Assembly: GCA_022592445.1 (NCBI GenBank)
Contig: JABYQR010000356.1
Location: 1 to 44,195 of the forward strand
From: Cytidiella melzeri
Lineage: Eukaryota; Basidiomycota; Agaricomycetes; Polyporales; Irpicaceae
Direction of reading: 5' to 3'
DNA: 44,195 nucleotides
A program made the translations under genes and the position numbers. A model generated the notes under the pieces. It was not told the origin of the DNA and searched no databases. It worked only from the letters and a program-made list of their open reading frames with translations. Positions 10,870 through 21,096 of this stretch are shown piece after piece; position 1 is the stretch's first letter, and each line of letters starts with the position of its first letter.

Positions 10870-10883
10870 AAGTGAATACAAAT

Positions 10884-12399
10884 TGTGTACTTTTTGTATC
10901 ACAGCTACACAAGACACGTTCGAGTCATATATAGTACAAGTATTTGAGAAGAAAGTGAAGCAATAGTCAGCGTCCAATTTTGAAACACTGATAAGTGTGA
11001 AGGGTAGTTGTGAGTTGTAGTAGACATTCTTTAGCATAAGTTGATTATGCGTACCATTTTCTTGTTCGACCTCAAGTACCATGTCGCTGGCAAGTTTGAG
11101 ACTTATTTGCTCTGAGTTGGCGACAGTAAGTAAAATAGTTGGTACAGAGTGAATGTTGAAAAGTAAGTCACGATACGGTGTACAGTGTATAGTAGCACCA
11201 GTATTGATAACATGAACGCACTTGTCAGACGACGAAATTGCAAACAGTGGAAGTAAAGTAAAGGTAATGGTACGAGTACTTACGTGCATTGTTACGTCTG
11301 AGTTAGACAGAGACTTAACCCATGCGCTCAGGTGAGGGTGCTCGAGGACCTCATTGTCCGAGTCAGCAGTGGTGGTAACGTTGGCCATGAGGCCAGTAGC
11401 AGTGGAAGAGCCGGCAGCGGCGGACTCTTTCTTCTTGCCTTGAGTGGCGACGGCAGCGGATTTGCAAGTGATGCCCTTCTTTTTCATCGCAGCTTTGGAC
11501 TTTTCAGTCCAGGGCAGAGGGCAAGTTGGCATCATGTGGCCAGGCTGACCACAGTTGAAGCAGTTGCCCTGACCAGAAGTGGAGGGCTTGCTCAATGAGT
11601 AGGGAGCTGCGGCCGCGCGAGCAGTAGTGGTGGTTTTGGTCGAGCGTTCGACCGCGGCCTTGCCCTTGGCGTGCAAAGCCGAAGCAGCGTGAGCTTTGTC
11701 CTTTGGGACAAAAGTGGTAGGCCCCTTAGACTCGGAAGTCTTTGGGGGGTGCGTGAGTCGCCAGTTGGTGAACTTGCGACAAAGCTTAGCAATGAGCGCG
11801 TTAGGCCTGTAGCAGAACTTCTCTCCAGCCGGAGTGGAAGAACGCACGCCAACCTTGTAGTTCTGGCATGTAGCGGCGTAGGCAGGAGGAATAATCCTGA
11901 CAATGGCAGCGTAGAAAATGTGGTCGGGAATGTCGACGCCAGCAGCAATAAGCTTGCTGCGGATGTTGGTAGCATTGTCAAGCAGCTTGTCCATCTCATG
12001 TATCGGATGACGAAGGTGGAACAGCTGGTAAATTTTGTTTGCGTCAGACACAGTGGTCTTCGGATCGTAACGTTCACGCAGCTCGTCCATGAGTACATGG
12101 GGCTTGTACTCATTGAAATAGTTGGCCATAACCGAGTCAGAGATGTGACCGGTCAAGACGTTGAAGACAGCCTGCGTAACCTCTTGAGGAACGGTCAGGC
12201 CACCTCGGAGTGTATGGAAATCCAGTATCGTTGACATAGCGGTCTCAACGCAGAATTTCCACATCGGCCAAGTGTCAGCCCCAGTAAGTTTGCCAACATC
12301 AGAGAAGGCTTTGTTAATGTTGCTGAGCGACATAGTGAAGTTGTTGTCGTGGCCAGGTGGCACAGACAGAAGTTGCGACACTTTGCATGTCAACCTAGT
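10884..12399 (-). pseudogene. Copia gag and protease
   Basis: Open from 12399 to the retroposon insertion. It reads a UBN2/copia-type gag (GADTWPMWKFCVETAM, ELRERYDPKTT, IRSKLIAAG), then a CCHC zinc knuckle C-x2-C-x4-H-x4-C (CFNCGQPGHMMPTC), then the protease region. The protease active site reads NTGATIHCTP where copia enzymes have D-[ST]-G-A, so the catalytic Asp is Asn. A methionine at 12333 (MSLSNINKAF) could be mistaken for the start. The frame is open upstream of it, and the N-terminal part of gag lies beyond the nested elements at 33598-33196. Confidence 0.85.
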
Positions 12400-13102
12400 T
12401 GTCACAGATTTTCAATGTTTCTACAAGACTTGCCTTACCAGGCAACGGTATTATTGGGAATATATAAGCACTTATCAGGCGCTTATCCAGCGCTTATCCG
12501 GCATCTATTTAGGCACTTATCAGGCGCTTATTTCGGTGCTTATTCTCAGTGCCTATCAATTGATGCGCTGATGCGCCTCCTGTCTCTGATGCGCTGATGC
12601 GCTCCTTTTCTTATCTGTGTATCACATGATAGAACTCTCTGGAACATTGTGGAACATGCTGGAACTATGATGTCATAGTATAGAACATTCCATTAGATGA
12701 TGTCATAGTTCTTAGAACCTTCTGGAAAAGTCTAGCCTTGTCTTAGAACACGCTAGAACAAGTCTAGCCTTGGAACTGGGTCATGGGGTCAGGTCATGGG
12801 GACAATTGCTATTGGTTGATTATTGAAGTGGCACCACTAGGGCATAGGGCATGCTTAGTAAGGTAGATTACTTCGCTTATTCATGTAGGTATTAGGGGTC
12901 TTAGGGTAGTACCTGGGGTCCTCCCCTTCTTGTATATATAGAGGCACTCCTGAGGGCATATCCCCTCAGTCTTATCCACTCTGTTGAACCAGGACTACTC
13001 AGTACCCACCAGTACTTCGCTCACCACCACTCTTACTCTCTATCTCACCACATCCCCCTCAAGTTAACCAACTTATCTGGTGAGTGTAGCATTACTGTTA
13101 CA
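12400..13102 (+). repeat. LTR of gypsy family A, reverse orientation
   Basis: 703 bp from tgtcacag to ctgttaca, sense on the + strand, so opposite to the other family-A copies. It has the TATA run (tatatatag, about 12932-12940) and the full set of tandem gcgctt/gcgcct-type motifs. It sits between the main part of copia gag and a second copia-type LTR. The flanking five bases (ctagt, 12395-12399; gttag, 13103-13107) do not match, so the junction has been rearranged or mutated. Confidence 0.88.
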
Positions 13103-13272
13103 GTTAGAAGGCTATGCAAGTGGAGGAAAGCATTGAGAGTGCAAGATTGAGAGGGATCATGCTGTGGGAGTTGGGGATCAAAAGTGCGTAGAGTTGCATT
13201 AATTGGAGTAAGTTTTATATACGGTAACTACGGCGCTCGTACGGTAAGCGTCTAATTTAATATAGTCAAACA
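13103..13272 (-). repeat. Second copia-type LTR (170 bp), diverged
   Basis: Exactly the same length as the LTRs of the host copia and clearly homologous (agtaagttttatatacggtaactacggcgct-type core, TGTTTGAC start). It differs at many positions, including the segment between the TG end and the promoter, so it is a different subfamily copy. It interrupts the copia gag just after an acidic stretch (DSDDNHMDEDE). No target duplication was found. Confidence 0.75.
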
Positions 13273-13314
13273 TCTCATCCTCATCCATATGGTTGTCGTC
13301 ACTGTCATCGTCTC

Positions 13315-14040
13315 TGTAACAGTTAAGGTTACTACTCACCAGGTAAGTTGATAAACTGAGGGGAGTTGATGGAGATAGAGAGTAAGAGGTGTGGTGAGCG
13401 AAGTACTGTGAGGTACTGAGTAGTCCTAGTTCAACAGAGTGGATAAGACTGAGGGGATATGCCCTCAGGAGTGCCTCTATATATACATGAAGGGGAGGAC
13501 CCCAGGTACTACCCTAAGACCCCTAATACCTACATGAGTAAGCGAAGTAATCTACCTTACTAAGCATGCCCTATGCCCTAGTGGTGCCACTTCAATAATC
13601 AACCAATAGCAATTGTCCCCATGACCTGACCCCATGACCCAGCTCCAAGGCTAGACTTGTTCTAGCTTGTTCTAAGACAAGGCTAGACTTTTCCAGAAGG
13701 TTCTAAGAACTATGACATCATCTAATGGAATGTTCTATACTATGACATCATAGTTCCAGCATGTTCCACAATGTTCCAGAGAGTTCTATCATGTGATACA
13801 CAGATAAGGAAAGGAGCGCATCAGCGCATCAGAGACAGGAGGCGCATCAGCGCATCAATTGATAGGCACTGAGAATAAGCGCCGGAATAGGCGCCTGATA
13901 AGCGCCAGATAAGCGCTGGATAAGTGCCTAAATAGACGCTGGATAAGCGCTGGATAAGCGCTTGACAAGCGCTTAAATATTCCCAATAATACCCTTGCCT
14001 GGTAAGGCAAGTCTTGTAGAAACATTGAAAACCTGTGACA
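13315..14040 (-). repeat. 3' LTR of gypsy copy 2
   Basis: 726 bp, same length as the 5' LTR. The differences seen are at gtaagttg/gtaggttg, aagtgcc/aagcgcc, gacgct/gacgcc, accctt/accgtt and aaacct/aaatct. It is preceded in the sense direction by a polypurine tract. Confidence 0.95.
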
Positions 14041-14056
14041 TTACCCCCCCTTCTTG
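14041..14056 (-). other. Polypurine tract of gypsy copy 2
   Basis: The sense strand reads AAGAAGGGGGGGTAA directly against the TGTCACA start of the 3' LTR, the expected plus-strand primer position. Confidence 0.85.
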
Positions 14057-14277
14057 CTTTGAACTCCGTGCAAAGAGTTTTTGAACGAACACCTTGGTCA
14101 TTGAGTCCACTTTTTCACCATTGTCAAGAGGGTGCCTAAGCAATTCCGAGTGACTCTAGCGGCTTCTACCGACGCCCCTGACAGGGTTCACACCTCATTG
14201 GCTGATGGTAGTCTAGTCCGTACCCTCCTCGGTTGCGTCATTGGATCGTGGATGATCCTTGGTGTGTTGTTCGTGAC

Positions 14278-15856
14278 TTATACACAGTAAATCGTAGCTG
14301 AGCGAATAGCTCGGGGATGATCGTCGTAGAATTTCTTTATCGCTTCTTGAGCGTGCGTGATGTTTTCTACAGGTTCCCACGTGTCGCCGTTTGGTCCATA
14401 GCCTTTCCAGCATATGTAATACTGAAGCTTTTTGGCACGACCTGTACGTCTTGACTTGAGAATCTTCTCGACTTCGTATTCTTCTTCTCCGTCGATGATA
14501 TCTGGCGGAGGCATCTCCAGCTTTTGGCCTTCGAATTCAGGTTCATTGTACGGTACCAACTTGCTTGCATGGAATACAGGGTGTATCCTTGGTGAACGTT
14601 CGGGCCATTCCAGTCTGAATGTGACCGGCGAGAGCTTTTCAGCAATCTTGAATGGGCCGTAGTACTTGGCTGACAGCTTATGTCCAGATTTTTGGTAGTC
14701 TCTTAGATCTAGCATGACCTGATCGCCTTCGTTGAAGGGGACCTTCTGGACGTGCTTGTCATAGTACCACTTCATGCGTTCAGCCGCAAGTTGTAACGCC
14801 GCTTTAGCATGCTCTTGAGCTTGCAAGCGGTTCCACATGATGTCATTCATGTCAGACCTTTTCAGGTCCTTAGTGAGCGTTGGACCAGCTCTAGGGTGTC
14901 TGCCGTATTCGAGGTAGAAAGGCGAGTGCTTAGTTCCCTCGTGCGCTGCATTGTTGTATGCGAACTCAGCCGAACTGAGCAGTCTAGCCCAGTCGTCATG
15001 TAGTTGATCAACGTAACAACGCAGGTACTGTTCGAGCGTTTGATTAACTCGTTCAGTTTGGCCATCAGTCTGCGGATGATATGCAGTAGTCATTGTAGAT
15101 TCTATCCCTAGCATTTTACACCATTCCTGGAATAAATCTGCTGCGAATTGTGGACCTCGGTCGGAAATGATTTGCAAAGGTAACCCGTGAAGGGTCCAGA
15201 CTCTCTCATAGAGTAGAGCTGCAAGGTCTTTTGCCGAGAACCCGTTACGATAGGGAAGAAATGCGCCCTTTTAGTCAGGCGGTCTACGACTACGCAGATA
15301 GCATTGAAGCCATCAGACTCCGGTAACTGAGTAATCAAGTCGACAGTCATGATATCCCATGGTTCGGCCGGAACCGGATTAGGGATGAGTGGTCCATAAG
15401 GCTGTTGCGGACGAGTCTTCATCCGCTGACATGTGTCACAGCCTGTCACGTATTTCTTGACATCAGTGGTTAAACCTGGCCACCAGTAGTTTCTCGAGAT
15501 CAGTTCATACGTTTTCCATCTGCCAGGATGTCCGGCAGAAGGTAGATCGTGATGCATCTGGATGATTTGGCGTCTCAGATCTAATTTCTGATCTTTGGGG
15601 ATGTAGACTTTTCCACGGTATAGGAGTAATCCGTTCTCAAAATTCCATTCCTCTAGTGATTTCTTGAACTCCCTAGGACCAGAGTTAAGTAACTGCTGAT
15701 AGTCCTTGGTAACTTCGTCGTTCATGAGTGCTTCCTTGACCCGTCTTAGGATTTCATCATCGTTGATAGGCGAGTCATGAGAGTTTTCGATAGCAGAGAT
15801 GGCAAAAAACTCCGGTTTAAGGAGAATTTTGTCCTCGTTATCTGAATTTACCCCCT
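14278..15856 (-). pseudogene. Gypsy pol 3' part: integrase with chromodomain
   Basis: Continues pol after the DNA transposon in the same frame (the insertion adds 11,514 bp, a multiple of three). It reads the linker EDKILLKPEFFAISAIENS, the zinc-binding H-H-C-C (MHHDLPSAGH, CDTCQRM), and the integrase core with VDLITQLP (Asp), ISDRGPQF (Asp) and HPQTDGQTERVNQ (Glu). The C-terminal region (SAKYYGPFKIAEKL, RIHPVFHASKL) and a chromodomain follow (EYEVEKIL, YYICWKGYG, DTWEPVENI), stopping at 14278. One frame change near 15245-15260 (between HFFPIVTG and FSAKDLAALL) is consistent with a single-base indel. The chromodomain places it in the chromovirus lineage, where it is thought to direct integration to marked chromatin. 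Confidence 0.9.
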
Positions 15857-15863
15857 CTTCATG
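15857..15863. repeat. Left target-site duplication of the DNA transposon
   Basis: cttcatg, repeated at 27371-27377. Joining the flanks through one copy restores the gypsy frame RRPDHEEG. The alternative reading is a 5-bp duplication (ttcat) with the adjoining g/c as part of the terminal repeat. The sequence cannot separate the two. Confidence 0.85.
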
Positions 15864-15892
15864 CCCAGGAAGAAATAGATATTGCAGGATGT
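15864..15892. repeat. Left terminal inverted repeat of the DNA transposon
   Basis: cccaggaagaaatagatatt followed by gcaggatgt. It matches the complement of 27342-27370 at all but three positions. Confidence 0.92.
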
Positions 15893-15954
15893 AGCCAAAA
15901 TCAGCATAATATAGCTTGTTACATTTGGCTATGTTATCCGGACCACTTATACAT

Positions 15955-16110
15955 TATGCAACATCGCACATATAGCATATACTGGGGAGATATCGCACCG
16001 TGTGTCTGTGTCAATTCGCTGCTACCTCTTCAATATTGCTCGATATTGCCCATTCTAGCGCAATCTATGCAAAATATCGCAGTACATTACAAAATATCGC
16101 ATATGTATTA
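15955..16110. promoter_or_regulatory. Subterminal repeat cluster
   Basis: Within about 150 bp of the left end the octamer atatcgca or close variants occur at least four times (agatatcgcacc, aaaatatcgcag, aaaatatcgcat, acatcgcac), with inverted variants (caatattgc, cgatattgcc). The right end has scattered related motifs (ggcaatatcg, about 27299). CACTA-type elements have such subterminal arrays as transposase-binding sites; that role here is inferred. Confidence 0.5.
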
Positions 16111-16253
16111 TTGGCGGAGCTGAAAATTATTATGAAACATAGCATACTATAGCGACTTCTACCAGCCTCGAGACTCTGCATGGTACCAGCTTCTCCACCC
16201 TAACGCTGCTCTCGCTCGGTGGAATGCGCTCCCACTCACGCGGCTCGGGCCCA

Positions 16254-18825
16254 TTAGCTCTCGCTGGCTCCTGTTGGTAATTCTATGCCACCACCGCTGC
16301 CCTGTGCCTGCTGTGTATGCCGTCAGTTTCATATAACAAGCACGCGCGGTGGTGCTTACCAATTTCCGTACTTCATCGCGAAGGAGCTATATTGCACCAG
16401 ATTTATCAGTTGAACAAGTCGGGATGCATGTCAGGCATGGAAAACTGACCTCCATCAGTGTAGCATCCTGCTGACAGTTCTCAAAGTGTGCGTTGAACTG
16501 CGTCGTAGTCCCTTTCGGATTGTCCTTTTTCCAACGCCGCCCACAGACATTGCTTGATTTGTAGAACGGTAAATTCAATGTATTTGTAGCACAGCAATCA
16601 GACTTCTTACGCACCGGATGTTATGGGTCTTGCCTGGCACGTGCGCCCTTGGGCGTCGTGTACTCGGTTCAACAGTTGTTGGTGCTCCTGCGGTAGGCGG
16701 CAGCTTGGGGAGATCTGTGCCTAAGGGCCTTGGTAAAACCTTTGTCGCAGGCCTCCCAATATCCCGATCCTCCCCACCTACGGAGGCGTCTTGGAGTGGC
16801 AAACTTGCAGGGGCTACCTGTGGAGTCTGGGCTGTAATCGAAGTCGGAAGCTGCGGCAGAAAAGCGGCACCGCGCCGCTCGATGTTGTTGCTGCGGGGGT
16901 GAAAAAGTGCAGGTCGGGCTACCAATAGGTCGCTACTGGTAGCCAGACCTACAGAGCTGTTGGAATGAGGTGCCTCTGCTGCTGTTGGGCCTGAGCCCGA
17001 GCTGTGCAATTTCGGATCCTGGGGATCTCCGCTTGACAGAGCCGTTCTACTCGACAGCGTTGGCACACTCGAGCCATCGCTGTCATTAGCAGATCTAGCA
17101 TCCACGGCAGAGTGGACATTGTTGTCAGTAAAGGTGCAATCATCGCTACTCGGTACGTACTGGTTCAACTGAGCACCAACTCCAACCACTTCGGGGCGTT
17201 GAGCGAGGCTTGCAGATCCATTTTCGTCCGTCAATGAAGCATCCTCGCTGACTACGACGCCAGCCGTAGCATTTGTAGACCTTGATGTCTCTCGCGCAGT
17301 GTCACTTGCATGCTATTATCAGTAGTGCTCGTTCGAACAGCATGATAGTAGCAGTACTCACAGAGGGTCACCGATATCCAAAACCTTCCTGCGTTTTGCT
17401 TGCCGAGAGCTTGACAATGATACCGATGCTATAGTAGGCTGACTTGGGGACTTACGCTTGCCAGTGTGCATGTGATGATTTGCTTCCCCGCTGTCCGAGT
17501 CAAGTCCGTCAAGCTCATTGCCATCTTCGTCAGCTTTTCCGTCATCCAGCCAGTTAGGTAGAGCCTGTCGTGCCTTCACGCATTTGCGCTTCTCGTTACT
17601 CTTGAAAGCCGGATAGAGCACAACCGCCGTCTGAGAGGATTTCCAACCATTCTCGCAATATCGGAGTAGCGGATGGCGAACCTCCATCTCCTGACGGAAA
17701 CGGTCGCGCTGTGCCAAAAGAGCATCATTACCCCAGGACTTGGGAGGATTGCCGTCGCGTACAAATGCCCTGAAGATGTCCCGTGCGTCCCTGCGTAAAT
17801 CCTGTAGTACAGTGTGATTAGGAAGTTTTCCGTCGCCGTCCTCGAGGTAGGCGAACAGGGTCATCTTTGCCTTCGAGTTGGTCCCGCTGATTTGAGTGTC
17901 ACCAGTGCTGTCTGTCTGAGATCTTCGCCAGTCATCTAAATACCACCACTTAGTTTCGTTCTTGAACGTCTCATATTCCAGCTGCTGAAAGACAATCGCC
18001 ATAGGCAGCATTGGAGTGTTGCGACTTTGGGCCACAGCTTCTTTTTCTGGATAGGATTTGATCATAGCCCTGATGTTGATGTGACGACGTGAGATAGATC
18101 AAAGTCAATCTCAGTGACGTACTTGATGTCAAGAAGCTCGTTCAAGACCCTATATCGCATGGGAAAGTCAATACAAGACACTCATACAGCAAAGCAATGT
18201 CCACGCACTTTGTACTAAACTTTGTTTCGTTTGCCATGCTCATATACGCACTGTACAGCTGGCAGTATGCTGGGTTCCCAGCCTGAACGAGCATCTCGTG
18301 CGTGGCGGTTGAAAGACTTGTTTGAAACCGCAAACCGTTTCCGTGCAATGATGCAGGAGGCTAGAAATAGTTGTTATGTGAGGTCAAGTACGTCGCAGGT
18401 TGTCAACCAATGAACCTACAAGTCCCAAGTGAAAGGGTGCTGGCGCGTAGACCTCTGTGTCAAGTCCAGCTGGATGTCCCTTGGAAGACCCAATTGAAGG
18501 ATTTACAGCACCGTTAGTATCGAAATTATCAGGAGACGAGCCGGAAAAAAGTAGAGATGTGCTTGAAGAGAATGACGACGGTGTTGAGTTTGACTCGCTC
18601 GTTGGAGCATTCAGTAGGGAGGACACAGGCAAAGGAGATATCATATGAGAATTTTCAGTTGGTAAGAAAGGAGTGGTGTTGAGCGAGGATATTGAAGCAT
18701 GGGGAAAGGAAGAGTGTCGCATAGCAGCTACCAGCATAGCTGCAGGAATTGTCGTACGCTCGTTGCTACATACCACTCGGCATTTCCCGTAGTATATTAT
18801 CAAGGCGGGTTGGATGGTCCAGCAT
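16254..18825 (-). CDS. Passenger gene 1: intact nine-exon gene, 718 residues, function unknown
   Basis: Reading in the minus direction, nine exons join without a stop and with every intron phase agreeing: 18825-18774, 18739-18420, 18360-18188, 18149-18123, 18069-17362, 17304-16615, 16552-16450, 16386-16360, 16310-16254. Introns are 33-72 nt with GT donors and AG acceptors. The protein starts MLDHPTRLDNILREMPS, is Ser/Pro-rich to about residue 120, and has a globular part at about 125-390 (YCQLYSAYMSMANETKF, LPMAIVFQQLEYETF, WWYLDDWRRS, RAFVRDGNPPKSWG). An acidic patch and two basic clusters (GKRKSP, RQAKRRK) follow near 390-425, then a Ser/Thr/Pro-rich stretch to about 650. A late Cys/His segment reads CGRRWKKDNPKGTTTQF..H...C (residues 660-683). 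No family was named with confidence. Nuclear location is suggested by the basic clusters. It is divergent from passenger gene 2 with 156 bp between starts. An accessory transposition protein, like TnpA of plant En/Spm, is a possible role, not shown. Confidence 0.7.
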
Positions 18826-18981
18826 TCCCTGCGTGCTCACTTAATCACGTCGTGCCCTGCTAGTCTATCTGTGTCAGACAAGGACTTTAAGCAAAGGTGA
18901 GAAAATGATGGTTTCACTATTACTCGCCATGAACTTCCTTCTGCATGGCACAACCGCTCACGCACTTGCGAAGGCACTTAG
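18826..18981. promoter_or_regulatory. Divergent promoter region between passenger genes
   Basis: 156 bp separate the head-to-head starts at 18825 (minus) and 18982 (plus). No clear TATA box is seen. An in-frame TAG lies directly before the plus-strand ATG, which fixes that start. Shared regulation is inferred from the arrangement only. Confidence 0.4.
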
Positions 18982-19959
18982 ATGAATGTCCAGCTGGCAG
19001 CCGGGGCGATCAACCCACAGTCAGTGCCGCTACTTCTGATTCCACTGCAAGGTCGTAACGTGAGTGATAACATATATATCAGTACTCAACAACTTATGAA
19101 TATATGAGCAGGAATATAACATTACAATCAATGGAAGTAAAATTGATATTGTGTTCACCCCGCACATTGAGATACAGCAGCCTGTCGAGAATCAGCCAAA
19201 AGGTACCAAGGCAATTTCGCGCGAGCCAGCTCCTGAAGAGACACCTGCAAGCACTCGGAAACGGTCTGCAAGCCAACCGCTACCCTGCTCTGCCCCATTT
19301 ATCCAAATAAAGCGGGCACGCTCTGGTTTGCAACAGCTTGAAAACGGCCTAGCTGACGGGAATTGTGAAACAGGAGTTTACTCCAGAAGAGAGAAAGACA
19401 CACCCTCTGAGTCTCGGATACACGAACGTGCAGACTCATCGTCACGGACCGGATTAATGCAGCTTGATGTCGAGCATGGGTCCGCTCGTGAAGCACCTTT
19501 GCATGGTGGGTAACCATTCTGTCACGTCCGTTTAGTACAACACTGACTTGAGCTTATCAAGGCTTCATACCTCATGTTCCGGGTCCTGCAAGCAATATTT
19601 CCCAACCCTGTGCATCCACCACCACCGAACCAGAAACACCACTGCCACAGCTCAGCTCTTCCATTACTGAGCCAGAGACACCGTCAGTGCATCCTGTTCC
19701 GAGTCCCATACCTCGCGTCTCACCGATATCACCGTGGAGTACCCCGCGTAGTGGAGGGTTCCTATCAACCCACGAAAGCTCTCCTGCTGTCAGTATACGC
19801 CCCCCGAACTGCGAGACTCCTTCGGACCATCTTCCTGGTGCTCAAGTTGTCTCTTCTTGCGGCACATCACCGTTGCCATTCAGCTCCCCACTTCTACAAC
19901 TCCAACCACGTACACTATCTCCTCCCTTTACTTCTGCAGCAGCCACCCCGAGTCCCTAG
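18982..19959 (+). CDS. Passenger gene 2: three-exon Pro/Ser-rich protein
   Basis: Exons 18982-19059, 19112-19505 and 19562-19959 join in phase to about 289 codons. Introns are 52 and 56 nt with GTGAGT and GTGGGT donors and GCAG and CAAG acceptors. The ATG follows a stop directly. Protein: MNVQLAAGAINPQSVPLLLI, then NEYNITINGSKIDIVFTPHI, a basic STRKRSAS patch, and a long Pro/Ser/Thr-rich tail with EPETP repeats (TTEPETPLPQ, ITEPETPSV). The tail looks disordered. No domain is recognised. The first 60 residues have the look of a short beta-strand fold. It lies in the transposon and is divergent from passenger gene 1. The 3' end could be longer if another intron exists after 19950. Confidence 0.55.
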
Positions 19960-20406
19960 ATATGGAGTGTCCAGCACTCACCTCTATTGTTCGAAGTTCC
20001 TGGTACCCTCTGGTGCTTGCCATCTCTGAGTGGAGAAAGGTTGGAGACAGAGCTTGGTGGGCAGTAGAGGAGCAATACAGTCATATCGATTCGAGACCAG
20101 CTCACCGTTGCAGAACGAGATTGTCAAAGGCGCTTATCGTTACTTGTTTTTTCAACTAGGGTTCCGTTGATTTTGAACATATTATTCGTGTTGATAGTAT
20201 ACTCAGTTATTAACACATCTACTCTACAACGAATCTATGTCTAAAGAGGTTGTTCTAATTCAAGAGGATAGTTCAGAGGATCAATGCGCGGGTGCATAGC
20301 AAGAGGCAAACTGTGTTGAGTGAGAATTGGATTGAAACCGCACATTTTTCTAGGATTGTCAATTTACTGTAAGTGCGCGTACCCCTAAGCCACGACAACT
20401 CCCGGG
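19960..20406. other. No feature recognised
   Basis: About 450 bp inside the DNA transposon between passenger gene 2 and the captured fragment. No gene, repeat or RNA was recognised. The tail end is AT-rich. Confidence 0.5.
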
Positions 20407-21052
20407 TCACAGCCCCTCTGCCTTCACTGCCTCGGCCAGCTTCTCCTTAAATAGTTTGTTAGCCTGGACCCATACCGGCGCTGCATCGCGCTGGGGAAAC
20501 TGCATCAACGGCAGGAATTGTTCGGGCACAAGACAGATATGCTGAGGTGCCACTTGCACGGTTTTGGGCCAACAACATACGCCAAGTATGTCTGGCTGAC
20601 GAGACGCAAGGGCCTGCTGGGACAAGAAAGAGATGAAGCGGTGGAGTGGTGGAGCGGTGGAGAGACAATTGGGTTTGACTTACTCTAGACCTTGTCAACG
20701 CACAACTTGTTCCTTTAGTGTAGAGGAAATTCGCTGTTGCAGGGTTCAACACCGGAGGACGGATGTGAAAGGATGGGACGGGGGACGTACTCTCGAGCTA
20801 TGGAGCAACCCCAGGACCAACCGTCGGTGAAACGCTGCATGGACTTGATTTGAGTGTTTGAGCTTGAATTGAGGGGGTTTGTGCTCCGTTCTTCCCAGCC
20901 ATAGATGCCCCCAGGACAGAGAGCGAGGCATTTGTCATCGTCGAGACGTCGGCGGACGATGGGGAGTTTCTTGAGTGCGACGGCATGGAGGATGACTTGG
21001 GCATCATGGACGTTACAAACACGTGTGTGTACATGTCAGCCGTGGTGACCAA
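20407..21052 (-). pseudogene. Captured gene fragment 2, unidentified
   Basis: One reading frame runs from about 21052 (TADMYTHVFVTSMMPKSS, Ser/Pro-rich) through a TAG at 20798-20800 to LNPATANFLYTKGTSCALTRSR. There a GTAAGT donor (20683) and a CCCAG acceptor (20617) join it in phase to ASRQPDILGVCC, FLPLMQFPQRDAAPVWVQ and KLFKEKLAEAVKAEGL, ending in a stop at 20407. The C-terminal part reads like a folded host protein, but the family was not recognised. The retained intron points to capture of genomic DNA. Confidence 0.45.
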
Positions 21053-21096
21053 GCTCTGCTGTTATATTGAACGTACTCTTTGCGCTGCGGCGATGG

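Noticed and set aside
11671..12234. 187-codon + strand ORF opposite copia gag
   Set aside because: Antisense of the gag frame, with no domain of its own.
16618..16902. 94-codon + strand ORF opposite passenger gene 1
   Set aside because: Antisense shadow of exon 6 of the nine-exon gene; low-complexity Gly/Val-rich.
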